A program made the position numbers and the translations under genes. The notes under the pieces are model-generated. The model saw only the letters and a program-made list of their open reading frames with translations, searched no databases and was not told the DNA's origin. A stretch of DNA of 64,000 bases from Betaproteobacteria bacterium (GTDB lineage Bacteria > Pseudomonadota > Gammaproteobacteria > Burkholderiales > Thiobacillaceae), in the NCBI GenBank assembly GCA_016219425.1, contig JACRNB010000009.1:1-64000 (forward strand), read 5' to 3'. Positions 18,185-26,512 of this stretch are shown here, piece after piece. Each line of letters begins with the position of its first letter. The stretch's first letter is position 1.

Positions 18185-19815
18185 GACGTGGCTTCCTCCA
18201 CTGGCATATGGAGAACGCCTGACATTAGCTTTGGAAGAATCGCATCCCGTACTTCTGTTAATTCTTTGGCTTGATGAACATTCGCTATGATTCGATCTAG
18301 CAGTGATGAAACGATGTCATCAAACTTTTGGGCAATATTTACAGGGGGAATCTTAATCTGGTAGTTGGCAAGGTCGTGCCAATTTGTTCGTGGCATTTTT
18401 GCCCCATTAGATAACTGGGTAGCGTGATCGACAAGGGATTTGCTTGAGAAGAGACACAGGCACAGAGAGTGCCAAGCCGAAGATGTCGCCTCAATCACTA
18501 AAATATCGGTAGAACACACGCCGTCGATTGGGGCTATGCCTACTTTGTGAAAATACGGGCGGAGCTTACCAAACAGAATTTGTCCTCGCCTGAAACGGGA
18601 TTTGCCACTTTCAACTTTGCTCGCCCCCTCCCAACTGTCCAAGGCTATGGACTGTCGCGGCATGTGTTCGAGCCCTATGTAAGCTGTGTCGTCTGTCAGG
18701 TCTTCATGTTTTGCGCCGATTCTGAGGTTACGAGAAATTACCCCTAGCCCACCAACTCTCCACCCTTTTGGAATCTCCCCCAACGGCGAATCCTCAAGCT
18801 CGCTCGGGAACAGGGCGGCGATTTCTGGTGGGATGCTTTCAGGTTCCCGACCTTCAGCTTTGGCACGCACAGGGTCGAAATCCACGAACCACGACTTGAA
18901 CAGGGCTTGGGCGATGGCTTCGAGGGTGGCGTTGGTTTCGCGCAGGAGGGTGATGCGCTTTTCAGTGCCTTCCAACAAGTCAACAATGTTTAATTCCCTG
19001 GGCCCCGCATCAGGAATCTGGAAGTTCAGAAAATCATCACGGGCCAATCCGAGCGTAGTCGTTCCTGTCGCGCACCCTCTGCAGTAGTCCCGGTAATAAG
19101 GAGTGCGTAATAACCAATACAAATATTCGCGGGGAATCGGTTCACCATCAAAAACCAGCTTCGCAGTATCTTGGGTAAGACGGCCTGATTCGATGTCATC
19201 GGGAACACGCGCTATTGAACCAAGCAAATCGCCAGACTGTGTAACGTCCTTCAACGAAACATAAACATCACCCGATTTGAGCGATATTTTTTCTGGGCAA
19301 TCACCGCCGTAGGTTTTGAATCCTCCGTGACGAAACCCACCATTTGCCCCGATAGATGCCAAACCAAGCAGTACTGGCCCTGGAAGACCGACTAAGTTAC
19401 CTTTGTAGGTTGTGCCTCGTTGCAAGCTGACGTAGGTGCGAAGCGGTTTGGTAGAGATTGCCGCCATATCATTGAAAGTCAGCACTGGCGAGACGGTGCT
19501 TTTGCTCCGCTTTTGCACCACCACCTTGTCCCGCTCAATGATCTTGCGGAACGATTCGCTGGTTGTCGCCCAATCCACTACATCCACCTTGTAGGGCAGA
19601 TCGGATTCTGAAAAATCATCTGTAAGTGCGGCGCTGGTGGCAAGGCTTAACGGCTTGTCAGTAATGATGGTTAAGTCGAGGTCGGAATATTCTTTCGACG
19701 TCCATTTGGCACGGGAGCCAAACGCCCACACCTCATGCTGGGGCACATGCCGTTCCAATATGTTCTTGATGATTGCCCATTCGGATGGGCTGATGGCGAT
19801 TTTGGGAAACCCCAT
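18181..19815 (-). CDS. hsdS: MNT nucleotidyltransferase antitoxin domain fused to HsdS specificity subunit
   Basis: A 544-residue fusion. Residues 1 to about 100 are a minimal nucleotidyltransferase with the GS-x10-DxD signature (FGSRAKWTSKEYSDLDL) and a third acidic residue in KVDVVDW, the MNT antitoxin fold that AMPylates HEPN toxins. From about 120 the chain is HsdS: first target-recognition domain, central conserved helices (LLRETNATLEAIAQALFKSW, FVDFDPVRAKAEGREPESI), second target-recognition domain after IPKGW, and the final helix ELTEVRDAILPKLMSGVL. The ATG overlaps the stop of the upstream HEPN gene (TAATG). A methionine near residue 117 could give separate HsdS but has no ribosome-binding site. 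The recognised DNA sequence cannot be predicted. Confidence 0.9.
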   Translation of the reverse strand: MGFPKIAISPSEWAIIKNILERHVPQHEVWAFGSRAKWTSKEYSDLDLTIITDKPLSLATSAALTDDFSESDLPYKVDVVDWATTSESFRKIIERDKVVVQKRSKSTVSPVLTFNDMAAISTKPLRTYVSLQRGTTYKGNLVGLPGPVLLGLASIGANGGFRHGGFKTYGGDCPEKISLKSGDVYVSLKDVTQSGDLLGSIARVPDDIESGRLTQDTAKLVFDGEPIPREYLYWLLRTPYYRDYCRGCATGTTTLGLARDDFLNFQIPDAGPRELNIVDLLEGTEKRITLLRETNATLEAIAQALFKSWFVDFDPVRAKAEGREPESIPPEIAALFPSELEDSPLGEIPKGWRVGGLGVISRNLRIGAKHEDLTDDTAYIGLEHMPRQSIALDSWEGASKVESGKSRFRRGQILFGKLRPYFHKVGIAPIDGVCSTDILVIEATSSAWHSLCLCLFSSKSLVDHATQLSNGAKMPRTNWHDLANYQIKIPPVNIAQKFDDIVSSLLDRIIANVHQAKELTEVRDAILPKLMSGVLHMPVEEATS

Positions 19816-20225
19816 TACGCCATGCGCTCCTGCAAGCGGTTGAGCAGGTATGCCGCTTCATCGAGAAACGCAGGGATGCCCTTCACAACTTCAAGCGCGA
19901 TGTCTTCGTCGTAGGTGTGGCTGGTCTTGGATCGCATGTCACGGTATGACCGCCATTTCAGCCAGTCGCCCAGCAACAGTCCTTGCTCGTTGCCTGTTCG
20001 GATCATGTCTTGAAAGGGCATGGTGTCGAACTGTTCCGGGGTGGGTGACGTGGCTTCGAGATAGCGCTTCAGCATCTTGTGGCTGATCTCGTAAGTGAAT
20101 TCAAAGCGCTGTATCAATCCATCACGAATCTGTGTGTCGGTGGTGTCACGTTGATAGCGTTCTAATCCTTCTTGCAGGCGCAAGGTGGCATTGGATAGGG
20201 GGGTTAGGTCCAGTGTGTCGCTCAT
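19815..20225 (-). CDS. hepT: HEPN-domain toxin (HI0074/HepT family)
   Basis: A 136-residue helical protein of the HI0074 type, often annotated as nucleotidyltransferase substrate-binding protein. Family features are [20 protein letters not shown] and the HEPN ribonuclease motif RX4HXY, seen as RSKTSHTY near residue 98. In known HEPN/MNT pairs the HEPN protein is an RNase toxin and the MNT partner silences it by adding AMP to the motif's Tyr. Here the partner is the N-terminal domain of the overlapping MNT-HsdS gene. The start overlaps the hsdM stop (ATGA), so toxin and restriction subunits are made from one message. Confidence 0.9.
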   Translation of the reverse strand: MSDTLDLTPLSNATLRLQEGLERYQRDTTDTQIRDGLIQRFEFTYEISHKMLKRYLEATSPTPEQFDTMPFQDMIRTGNEQGLLLGDWLKWRSYRDMRSKTSHTYDEDIALEVVKGIPAFLDEAAYLLNRLQERMA

Positions 20226-21826
20226 TGCTTGATCTCCAACGGGAAGCCCAGTTTTTCCATTTTCTCGCGGATTAGGGCATCCAGTTCCTGTCCCTTTGCC
20301 ATTTGCTCTGCCAGCTTGGCGGTGAGCAGTTCCATCTTCTCGACAAATGCTTCATCGTCATCTTCAATTTCTTCTGCCCCCACGTAGCGACCGGGGGTGA
20401 GCACGTAACCGTGTTCGGCAATCTCGGCAAGCTTCACTGAACGGCAGAAGCCCGGAATGTCGGCGTACTGCCCCTCACCCCCAGCCCCTCTCCCGCTTGC
20501 GGGCGAGGGGAGTTCACCATCCTGCCGCCATGCATGAACAGCGTTACCAATCTTCTGGATGTCTTCGTCATCGAAAACCCGGTTCACTCGTGATTCCATA
20601 CGCCCAAGTTTGCGGGCGTCGATGAACAGGAATTCACCTTTGCGGTTACGTCCGTTCTTGGTCTTGTCCTTGGTCAGAAACCACAGGCAGGCGGGAATCT
20701 GGGTGTTGAAGAAAAGTTGTGGGGGAAGGGCGATCATCACTTCCACCACATCGCCTTCCACCATCGCCTTGCGGATGGCTCCCTCGTTGTTCTGGTTCGA
20801 GGACATGGAGCCATTGGCTAACACGACGCCAGCCATGCCTGACGGTTTCAGATGCCAGAGGATGTGTTGCAGCCAGCCATAGTTGGCGTTGCCCGTGGGC
20901 GGTGTGCCATAGACCCAACGAGGATCGGAGGCGAGTTTTTCTCCACCCCAATCGGAAATGTTGAATGGGGGATTGGCAAGCGTGTAATCGGCTCTGAGAT
21001 CGGGGTGTTGGTCACGGTGGAAGGTGTCGGCGGGCTCCTTGCCGAGATTGGCTCCCATCCCTCGGATGGCGAGGTTCATCGCCACCAGTCGCCAGGTGGT
21101 GGGGTTGGCTTCCTGTCCGTAGATGGAGATGTCCCCCGCCTTGCCGCCGTGGCTTTCCACAAATTTTTCCGACTGGACGAACATGCCACCGGAACCACAG
21201 CAGGGGTCGTAGATACGTCCCTTGTGAGGGGAGAGGACTTCCACCAACACTTTGACCACGGAAGCGGGGGTGTAGAACTGCCCGCCCTTCTTGCCTTCGG
21301 CGTTGGCGAACTGCCCAAGGAAGTATTCATAGACCTCGCCCAGTGTGTCCTTGGCTTTGTCCTTGGCTCCGAAACCGATGGAGGAAATCAGGTCGATCAG
21401 TTCGCCCAGCCTGCCCGGTTCAAGCTGGGTACGGGCAAAGCGTTTGTCGAGGATGCCCTTCAGGCTGGCGTTGTCCTGCTCAATGGCGATGAGGGCGTCA
21501 TCGATCCGTTTGCCGATGTCGGGTTGCTTGGCTTGGTTGCGGATGTTCTCCCAGCGCGCCGATTCGGGCACCCAGAAGACATTTGCCATCGTGTAGAAGT
21601 CACGGTCTTCCAGCAGGTGTTCGAACTGGCTGGCTTCGCCAACGAAAAGCTCACTGTTGGGGTCGGCGAATTCCCGCTTCAGTTCGTTGAGGCGTTCATC
21701 GAAGGCATCCGAGATGTACTTCAGGAAAATGAGACCGAGGACGACATGCTTGTATTCGGCAGCATCCATGTTCGACCGCAGCTTGTCGGCGGTCGCCCAG
21801 AGTGTTTTGTGTAGGTCTTGGTTCAT
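20222..21826 (-). CDS. hsdM: Type I modification methyltransferase HsdM
   Basis: A 534-residue N6-adenine methyltransferase subunit of a type I restriction-modification system. The SAM-binding motif is [12 protein letters not shown] and the catalytic motif [11 protein letters not shown]; the helical N-terminus ([31 protein letters not shown]) and the QFYTPASVV segment are typical. The start is the ATG at 21826 ([10 protein letters not shown]); the longer frame to 21886 is not family-like. Near the C-terminus about 15 residues ([15 protein letters not shown]) are encoded by a repeat inserted in frame where relatives read directly from HAWR to DIPGFC. It is the first gene of the island operon. 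Confidence 0.95.
   Translation of the reverse strand: MNQDLHKTLWATADKLRSNMDAAEYKHVVLGLIFLKYISDAFDERLNELKREFADPNSELFVGEASQFEHLLEDRDFYTMANVFWVPESARWENIRNQAKQPDIGKRIDDALIAIEQDNASLKGILDKRFARTQLEPGRLGELIDLISSIGFGAKDKAKDTLGEVYEYFLGQFANAEGKKGGQFYTPASVVKVLVEVLSPHKGRIYDPCCGSGGMFVQSEKFVESHGGKAGDISIYGQEANPTTWRLVAMNLAIRGMGANLGKEPADTFHRDQHPDLRADYTLANPPFNISDWGGEKLASDPRWVYGTPPTGNANYGWLQHILWHLKPSGMAGVVLANGSMSSNQNNEGAIRKAMVEGDVVEVMIALPPQLFFNTQIPACLWFLTKDKTKNGRNRKGEFLFIDARKLGRMESRVNRVFDDEDIQKIGNAVHAWRQDGELPSPASGRGAGGEGQYADIPGFCRSVKLAEIAEHGYVLTPGRYVGAEEIEDDDEAFVEKMELLTAKLAEQMAKGQELDALIREKMEKLGFPLEIKQ
20471..20513. repeat. Palindromic repeat inserted in frame in hsdM
   Basis: CCCCTCACCCCCAGCCCCTC followed by a hairpin (arms around 20485-20510, loop about TTGC) lies inside hsdM and adds about 15 codons. 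The same kind of motif occurs, inverted, at the left edge of the longer insertion in ileS. Confidence 0.7.
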
Positions 21827-22130
21827 GCGCTGTGTCTCAACCCTGTTTTGCCGCCAATGATGAGGGAGGCGCGTGGGGGCGTCCATTCATCCTTGGCGCT
21901 TGCTTGCCCTCAAGTTCAACTTTTCGCCCATTCCTGCACAGATCATGCTGGAATCGTCGCCCACAGTCGTCAGAGAACCCTCAGAAACCCATCCAAAGCC
22001 GATAAGGCTTCACCGAAAAATTTTGGATTTAGGGACAAGTGAAGACAGCGGGGGTGTCCCGACGCAGTCCCAAAAAAAATACCCCCCTGCCGCGAGAGCC
22101 GCATGGGCAAGGCTTCCAGGGCGATACCCC
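21827..22130. other. Non-coding right end of the defence island, upstream of hsdM
   Basis: About 300 bases with no supported gene. It must contain the hsdM operon promoter, but I see no convincing -35/-10 pair. It includes an A8 run near 22072 and short inverted GGGAC/GTCCC bases around 22033-22060 of unknown role. It ends at the right direct repeat. Confidence 0.6.
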
Positions 22131-22179
22131 GGTACTGCTGCATCATGGGGGTGTGGTGGGAGTAGTCGTTCGTGGTCAT
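22131..22179 (-). pseudogene. mutS 5'-end remnant (first 16 codons)
   Basis: Starting at ATG 22179 the translation reads [16 protein letters not shown], matching the mutS start [16 protein letters not shown], and then diverges into unrelated sequence. It is a fragment left by duplication of the mutS 5' end when the island was acquired. It marks the boundary of the insertion and is not expected to be functional. Confidence 0.85.
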
Positions 22180-22255
22180 GGGTTCGGGATCATGTAGGTC
22201 GGGTTAGCGGCTTTATCGCGTAACCCGACGTGCGTCTGGCGGTAGTGCGTTCATG
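22131..22255. repeat. Right direct repeat of the defence island
   Basis: Matches 12356-12459 (104 bases, four mismatches) and 12495-12516 (one mismatch), lacking the 35-base half-palindrome found in the left copy. Together the copies bound a 9.8-kb segment containing all hsd, HEPN/MNT and Kiwa genes. Confidence 0.88.
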
Positions 22256-22278
22256 TCTGCCTGCTGTTCGCTCCCAAA

Positions 22279-22617
22279 TCACCGCACCCTCTTTGCGGTA
22301 TCCAGCGGTTCTTGCAGCACGGAGTATTGGCGGCTGATTTCCGTGTGAAACGCAGCCGGCAGGTGCGCCCAATCGTGTAGTTCAACCAGCATGGGCAACG
22401 CGCTTTCCTGTATGGCTTCTTTCAACTCAAAGAGATGCTCCGTGCTTTGCTTCAGGTCGGCAGGATTGCGCACGACCACATCCAGGTCGCTGCCCTCATG
22501 GGCCGTGCCATTGACGCGGCTGCCGAATGCCCACACTTGCGCTTGTGGCGTGTGCTCCGCCAGCAATGCCAGCAAGGTCTGCATATGGCGTTGCGGTAGA
22601 TCAACCAGCGGTTTCAT
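22279..22617 (-). CDS. Solitary MNT-type nucleotidyltransferase (antitoxin-like)
   Basis: A 112-residue minimal nucleotidyltransferase with the GS-x10-DxD signature (FGSRVNGTAHEGSDLDV) and a later acidic residue in LVELHDWAHLP, the same fold as the N-terminal domain of the MNT-HsdS fusion. Such proteins usually pair with an adjacent HEPN gene, but none is recognisable on either side: upstream is a non-coding stretch and downstream the island repeat. It may act on the HEPN protein of the island, be an orphan left after loss of its partner, or have another target. The ribosome-binding site is weak. Confidence 0.85.
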   Translation of the reverse strand: MKPLVDLPQRHMQTLLALLAEHTPQAQVWAFGSRVNGTAHEGSDLDVVVRNPADLKQSTEHLFELKEAIQESALPMLVELHDWAHLPAAFHTEISRQYSVLQEPLDTAKRVR

Positions 22618-22766
22618 CGAATGTCCGTTGCAGGGTGCGGGCCAGGATGCGGGAGGAGCGTGAAGGAAGCAGTCGTCCCGGTCATGGGGGGCTCGGGGCT
22701 GCGCCGGATTCTACCGGCTGGCCCTGGGGCCACGGTCTGGAGTCGGTTTTCTGATAGCCTGAAATC

Positions 22767-23594
22767 ATGCCCCGCGCCCTCCTCCGCCGTTTTCTCTGCC
22801 TGCTGGCCCTGCTGCTGGCCGCGCCCGTCTGGGCGCAGGTGGCGATACCCGCCTTGAGCGGCAGGGTGGTGGATCAGACCGGGACGCTGGACGCCGCCAC
22901 GACCGCCCGGCTGGAGCAGCGGCTGGCGGCGCTGGAGCAGGCCAAGGGGAGTCAGTTGGTGGTGCTGCTGACGCCCACCACCCAGCCCGAGACCATCGAG
23001 CAGTTCGGCATCCGCGTGGCGGAGGCCTGGAAGCTGGGGCGCAAGGGGGTGGATGACGGCGTGATCCTGTTGCTGGCGAAGCAGGACCGCGCGGTGCGCA
23101 TCGAGGTGGGCTACGGGTTGGAAGGGGCGATTCCGGATGCCGTGGCGAAGCGGGTGATCGAAGAGGTGATCGTCCCGCGTCTGCGCGCGGGGGACTTCGG
23201 CGGCGGGGTGACGGAAGGGGTGGAGGCCCTGGCTCGGCTGGTGGAGGGGGAGCCGCTGCCCCCGAAGAAGGAGGGCTACAGCGATGCGGGCGGCACGGAC
23301 AATCCGTTCCTGCTCGCCGTGGCGGCGGTACTGGCCATTGGCGGCTTGTTGCGCGCCATCTTTGGCCGTCTGGTCGGCGGATTGGCGGCAGGCGGACTCG
23401 CTTTTGTCGGCGTGTGGTGGGCGGATGCCCCTCTGGTGGTGGCGGGGGTGCTGGGCCTGATCGCCTTTTTCCTGGTACTGGCGGGCGGCGGTGGTTTTCG
23501 CTCGGGCGGTGGCGGTTTTTCCGGCGGCGGTGGCGGCGGTTTTTCCGGCGGCGGCGGCGGCTTTGGCGGCGGCGGCGCTTCCGGCAAATGGTGA
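22767..23594 (+). CDS. TPM-domain protein (YgcG family), secreted/membrane-anchored
   Basis: A 275-residue protein with a signal peptide (LLRRFLCLLALLLAAPVWAQ), a TPM domain at about 28-160 (VVDQTGTLDAATTARLEQRL, GSQLVVLLTPTT, IRVAEAWKLGRKGVDDGVIL, RIEVGYGLEGAIPD), hydrophobic segments near 180-200 and 225-240, and a Gly/Ser/Phe-rich tail (GGGGFSGGGGGGFSGGGG, ending ASGKW). TPM proteins are implicated in envelope or photosystem protein maintenance; their biochemical role in bacteria is poorly defined. It is followed six bases later by a second TPM gene, a frequent pairing. Confidence 0.88.
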   Translation: MPRALLRRFLCLLALLLAAPVWAQVAIPALSGRVVDQTGTLDAATTARLEQRLAALEQAKGSQLVVLLTPTTQPETIEQFGIRVAEAWKLGRKGVDDGVILLLAKQDRAVRIEVGYGLEGAIPDAVAKRVIEEVIVPRLRAGDFGGGVTEGVEALARLVEGEPLPPKKEGYSDAGGTDNPFLLAVAAVLAIGGLLRAIFGRLVGGLAAGGLAFVGVWWADAPLVVAGVLGLIAFFLVLAGGGGFRSGGGGFSGGGGGGFSGGGGGFGGGGASGKW

Positions 23595-23599
23595 GCGCA

Positions 23600-24097
23600 A
23601 TGAATTTCCAACGCATCCTGAGACACCTTCTGCATCCCGACTGGATGACCCGGCGCGCCTTTCCGCGCGCGACGCTGGAGGCCATTGCCCGCGCCGTGAC
23701 CGCCTCGGAGGGGCGTCACTCCGGCGAGATCCGCTTTGTCGTGGAAGGCGCTTTGCATCCGGTCCCGCTCTGGCGGGGCCGTAGCGCGCGGGATCGCGCC
23801 ATTGAGGTGTTTTCCGATCTGCGCGTGTGGGATACCGAGACCAACAACGGCGTGCTGATTTATGTGCTGCTGGCGGATCGGGATGTAGAGATCGTGGCCG
23901 ACCGCGGGCTGGCGGCCAGGGTTCCGGCGGACGAGTGGGAGACGCTGTGCCGGATCATGGAAGGCCATTTCGCGCGGGGCGAGTTCGCACAGGGCGCACT
24001 GGCCGGGGTGAACGGGGCGGATGCGCTGCTGCGCGAGCGTTTCCCGTCGGCGCAACAGGATCACAACGAACTGCCGGACGCCCCCGCAGTCTTGTAA
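23600..24097 (+). CDS. Second TPM-domain protein
   Basis: A 165-residue protein with a TPM domain but no signal peptide or Gly-rich tail: SEGRHSGEIRFVVEGAL, DRAIEVFSDLRVWDTETNNG, VLIYVLLADRDVEIVADRGL, MEGHFARGEFAQG. I chose the ATG at 23600, with GGTGA just upstream; ATG 23588 or GTG 23591 in the same frame overlap the end of the first TPM gene and are alternatives. The 3' end overlaps the convergent waaA gene by 37 bases. It probably works with the preceding TPM protein. Confidence 0.85.
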   Translation: MNFQRILRHLLHPDWMTRRAFPRATLEAIARAVTASEGRHSGEIRFVVEGALHPVPLWRGRSARDRAIEVFSDLRVWDTETNNGVLIYVLLADRDVEIVADRGLAARVPADEWETLCRIMEGHFARGEFAQGALAGVNGADALLRERFPSAQQDHNELPDAPAVL

Positions 24098-25347
24098 CCC
24101 CCCTCTGCCAACGCCTGTTCCAGCATCTGCATGGTCCTCTCCGTCGCCCCCCGGTTGGCGGCGGCGAAGGCCAGGCCGGCCTGGGTCATGCGCTCACGTT
24201 CCCCGGCGCATCCGTGCAGCGCCAGCACCTGCCGCGCCAACGTCTCCGCGTCCGCCACGCGCAGGGCCGCGCCCTGTTGCACCGCCTGTTCCGCCGCCTC
24301 CAGAAAATTCCAGGTATGCGGGCCGACCAGCGCCGGGCAGCCGGCGGCTGCGGCCTCGATCAAGTTCTGCCCGCCCAGGGGGAGCAGGCTGCCGCCGACA
24401 TAGGCGAGGTCGGCGGCAGCGTAATAGGCGGCCATCTCGCCCCTGCTGTCGCCGAGAAAGACCGGGGTTTGCGGCGGCACGGGCGCGCCTGCGCTGCGCC
24501 GCACGCAGGCGAGGCCGGCGGCCTGGATCAACCCGGCGACCTCGTCGAAACGCTGCGGGTGGCGCGGGACTACCACGAGCAGCAGGCCGGGGATGGGCAG
24601 GCGCGCCAGATGCTCCAGCAACAGGGCCTCTTCCCCCTCGCGCGTGCTGGCGCACAAGACCACGAAGCGTCCGGCGAAGAGGCGGCGCAGGTCGGCGGCG
24701 CGCACGGGCGTATCCGCCGGCGCGGTGACGTCGAACTTGAGATTGCCCGTGACCTGGACCCTGGCGGCGCCCAGACCGCGCAGGCGTGCGGCGTCCGCCT
24801 CCGTCTGCGCGCCGATGGCGGTCAGGTTGCGCAAGGCGGCCCCGGCCAGGGAGCCGTGGCGGCGATATCCGGCGGCGGATTTCTCCGACAGGCGGGCATT
24901 GACCAGCAGCATCGGTACGCCGCGCCCCGCGCAGGCGGCCAGCAGGTTGGGCCACAGTTCGGTTTCCATGACGACGCCCAGCGCCGGTTGCGCCCGGCGC
25001 AGGAATCGGGCGACGAGAAACGGCAGGTCATACGGCAGGTAGGCCTGATGCACCTGATCGCCATACAACTCCTTGCCCGTGGCGCGGCCCGTGGGGGTCA
25101 TGTGGGTGAGCAGCAGGGCGTGGTCCGGGTAACGCCGGCGCAGGGCGTGGATCAGGGGTGCGGCGGCGCGGGTCTCGCCCACGGAGACGGCGTGTATCCA
25201 GATCACGCGCCCTTGCAGACGCGGCGCAAGACCCAGCCGCTCCCCCCAGTGAAGCCGGTATTCCGGCTGCCGGCGCGAGCGCCAGAGCAGGTAGAGGAAG
25301 GCGAAGGGCAGGCTGATGAACCAGGCCAGGGAATAGAGAATGCGCAT
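24061..25347 (-). CDS. waaA: 3-deoxy-D-manno-octulosonic acid (Kdo) transferase WaaA/KdtA
   Basis: A 428-residue glycosyltransferase that adds Kdo from CMP-Kdo to lipid IVA, an essential step of lipopolysaccharide synthesis at the inner face of the cytoplasmic membrane. Visible are the N-terminal hydrophobic anchor (ILYSLAWFISLPFAFLYLLW), EYRLHWGERLGL, WIHAVSVGETRAAAPLIHAL (with the conserved Glu), VVMETELWPNLL, CASTREGEEALL and GGSLLPLGGQNLIEAAA. The start is the ATG at 25347; the longer frame to 25497 runs antisense into the next gene. It is divergent from the epimerase gene and converges with the TPM gene. Confidence 0.95.
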   Translation of the reverse strand: MRILYSLAWFISLPFAFLYLLWRSRRQPEYRLHWGERLGLAPRLQGRVIWIHAVSVGETRAAAPLIHALRRRYPDHALLLTHMTPTGRATGKELYGDQVHQAYLPYDLPFLVARFLRRAQPALGVVMETELWPNLLAACAGRGVPMLLVNARLSEKSAAGYRRHGSLAGAALRNLTAIGAQTEADAARLRGLGAARVQVTGNLKFDVTAPADTPVRAADLRRLFAGRFVVLCASTREGEEALLLEHLARLPIPGLLLVVVPRHPQRFDEVAGLIQAAGLACVRRSAGAPVPPQTPVFLGDSRGEMAAYYAAADLAYVGGSLLPLGGQNLIEAAAAGCPALVGPHTWNFLEAAEQAVQQGAALRVADAETLARQVLALHGCAGERERMTQAGLAFAAANRGATERTMQMLEQALAEGGYKTAGASGSSL

Positions 25348-25402
25348 GGGCGGCATTCTATCGGCTGATAAAATCCCCCGATCTTTTCCCCGGAGTGTCC
25401 CC

Positions 25403-26434
25403 ATGAAAGTCCTCGTCACCGGCGCCGCCGGCTTCATCGGCATGCATGTCGCCAAGATCCTTCTCAGCCGGGGCGATGAGGTGGTGGGGGTGGACAACCT
25501 GAACGATTACTACGATCCGAACCTGAAACTGGCGCGCCTGGAGCAGTTGAAGCCGTTCCCCGCGTTCAAGTTCGTGCGTATGGACATCTCCGACCGGGTG
25601 GCGGTGGAAGACCTGTTCGCGGCGGAACGATTCCATCGCGTCATCAACCTGGCGGCGCAGCCGGGCGTGCGCTACTCGCTGAAAAACCCCTACGCCTACA
25701 TCCAGACCAATCTGGTGGGCTTCGGCAACCTGCTGGAGGGCTGCCGCCACAACAATGTGGAGCACTTCGTCTACGCCAGCTCGTCCAGCGTGTACGGCGC
25801 CAACACCCACATGCCGTTCTCGGTGCATGACAACGTGGATCACCCGGTCAGCCTGTACGCCGCGAGCAAGAAGGCCAACGAGTTGATGGCGCATACCTAC
25901 AGCCACCTCTACGGGCTGCCCACCACGGGCCTGCGCTATTTCACCGTGTACGGCCCCTGGGGTCGTCCGGACATGTCGCCATGGCTGTTCACCAGCGCCA
26001 TCCTGGAAGGCCGCACCATCGACGTGTTCAACCACGGCAAGATGCAGCGCGACTTCACCTATGTGGACGACATCGCCGAAGGCACGGTGCGTGTGCTGGA
26101 CAAGATCGCCACGCCCAACCCCGACTTCACCACCGATGCGCCCGACCCCGGCTCCAGCTACGCGCCCTACCGCGTCTACAACATCGGCAACCACCAGCCG
26201 GTGGAGCTGATGACCTTCATCAAGACCATCGAAGACTCTCTGGGACAGGAGGCGAAGAAGAACTATCTGCCCATGCAGCCCGGCGATGTGGTGGCCACCT
26301 ACGCCAACGTGGACGACCTGAAACGCGACGTGGGCTTCGAGCCGAAGACCGAACTGGCCGTGGGGATTGCGAACTGGGCGGCGTGGTATCGCAGCTATCA
26401 CAAGATCTCCGCATCTGCGGCGACTCTCGGCTGA
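25403..26434 (+). CDS. NAD-dependent sugar epimerase, UDP-glucuronate 4-epimerase-like
   Basis: A 343-residue extended short-chain dehydrogenase. NAD-binding GAAGFIGMHVAK is at residues 8-19, the catalytic Ser/Tyr/Lys set is seen in ASSSSVYG and YAASKKANE, and the substrate region in RYFTVYGPWGRPDM and GKMQRDFTYVDDI. The VDNLNDYYDPNLKLARL segment and overall length are typical of UDP-glucuronate 4-epimerases, giving UDP-galacturonate for surface polysaccharide; related UDP-glucose epimerases cannot be wholly excluded. ATG 25403 has GGAG upstream. It is followed by a WbpM-type dehydratase, suggesting a small O-antigen or capsule precursor module. Confidence 0.88.
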   Translation: MKVLVTGAAGFIGMHVAKILLSRGDEVVGVDNLNDYYDPNLKLARLEQLKPFPAFKFVRMDISDRVAVEDLFAAERFHRVINLAAQPGVRYSLKNPYAYIQTNLVGFGNLLEGCRHNNVEHFVYASSSSVYGANTHMPFSVHDNVDHPVSLYAASKKANELMAHTYSHLYGLPTTGLRYFTVYGPWGRPDMSPWLFTSAILEGRTIDVFNHGKMQRDFTYVDDIAEGTVRVLDKIATPNPDFTTDAPDPGSSYAPYRVYNIGNHQPVELMTFIKTIEDSLGQEAKKNYLPMQPGDVVATYANVDDLKRDVGFEPKTELAVGIANWAAWYRSYHKISASAATLG

Positions 26435-26512
26435 CCCGGTGTGTGCGTTGGCCGGCTCTCCCGCGCCCCGACTCAAACAACCCGCATGAATTTCCTGTAA
26501 AGCATCGCTCCA

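Noticed and set aside
21970-22179. 69-codon frame as a real small gene
   Set aside because: Only its first 16 residues are meaningful, and these are a copy of the mutS start; the rest is unrelated read-through.
12356-22255. Island as a prophage or integrative element with its own integrase
   Set aside because: No integrase, transposase, phage structural or tRNA gene is visible between the repeats.
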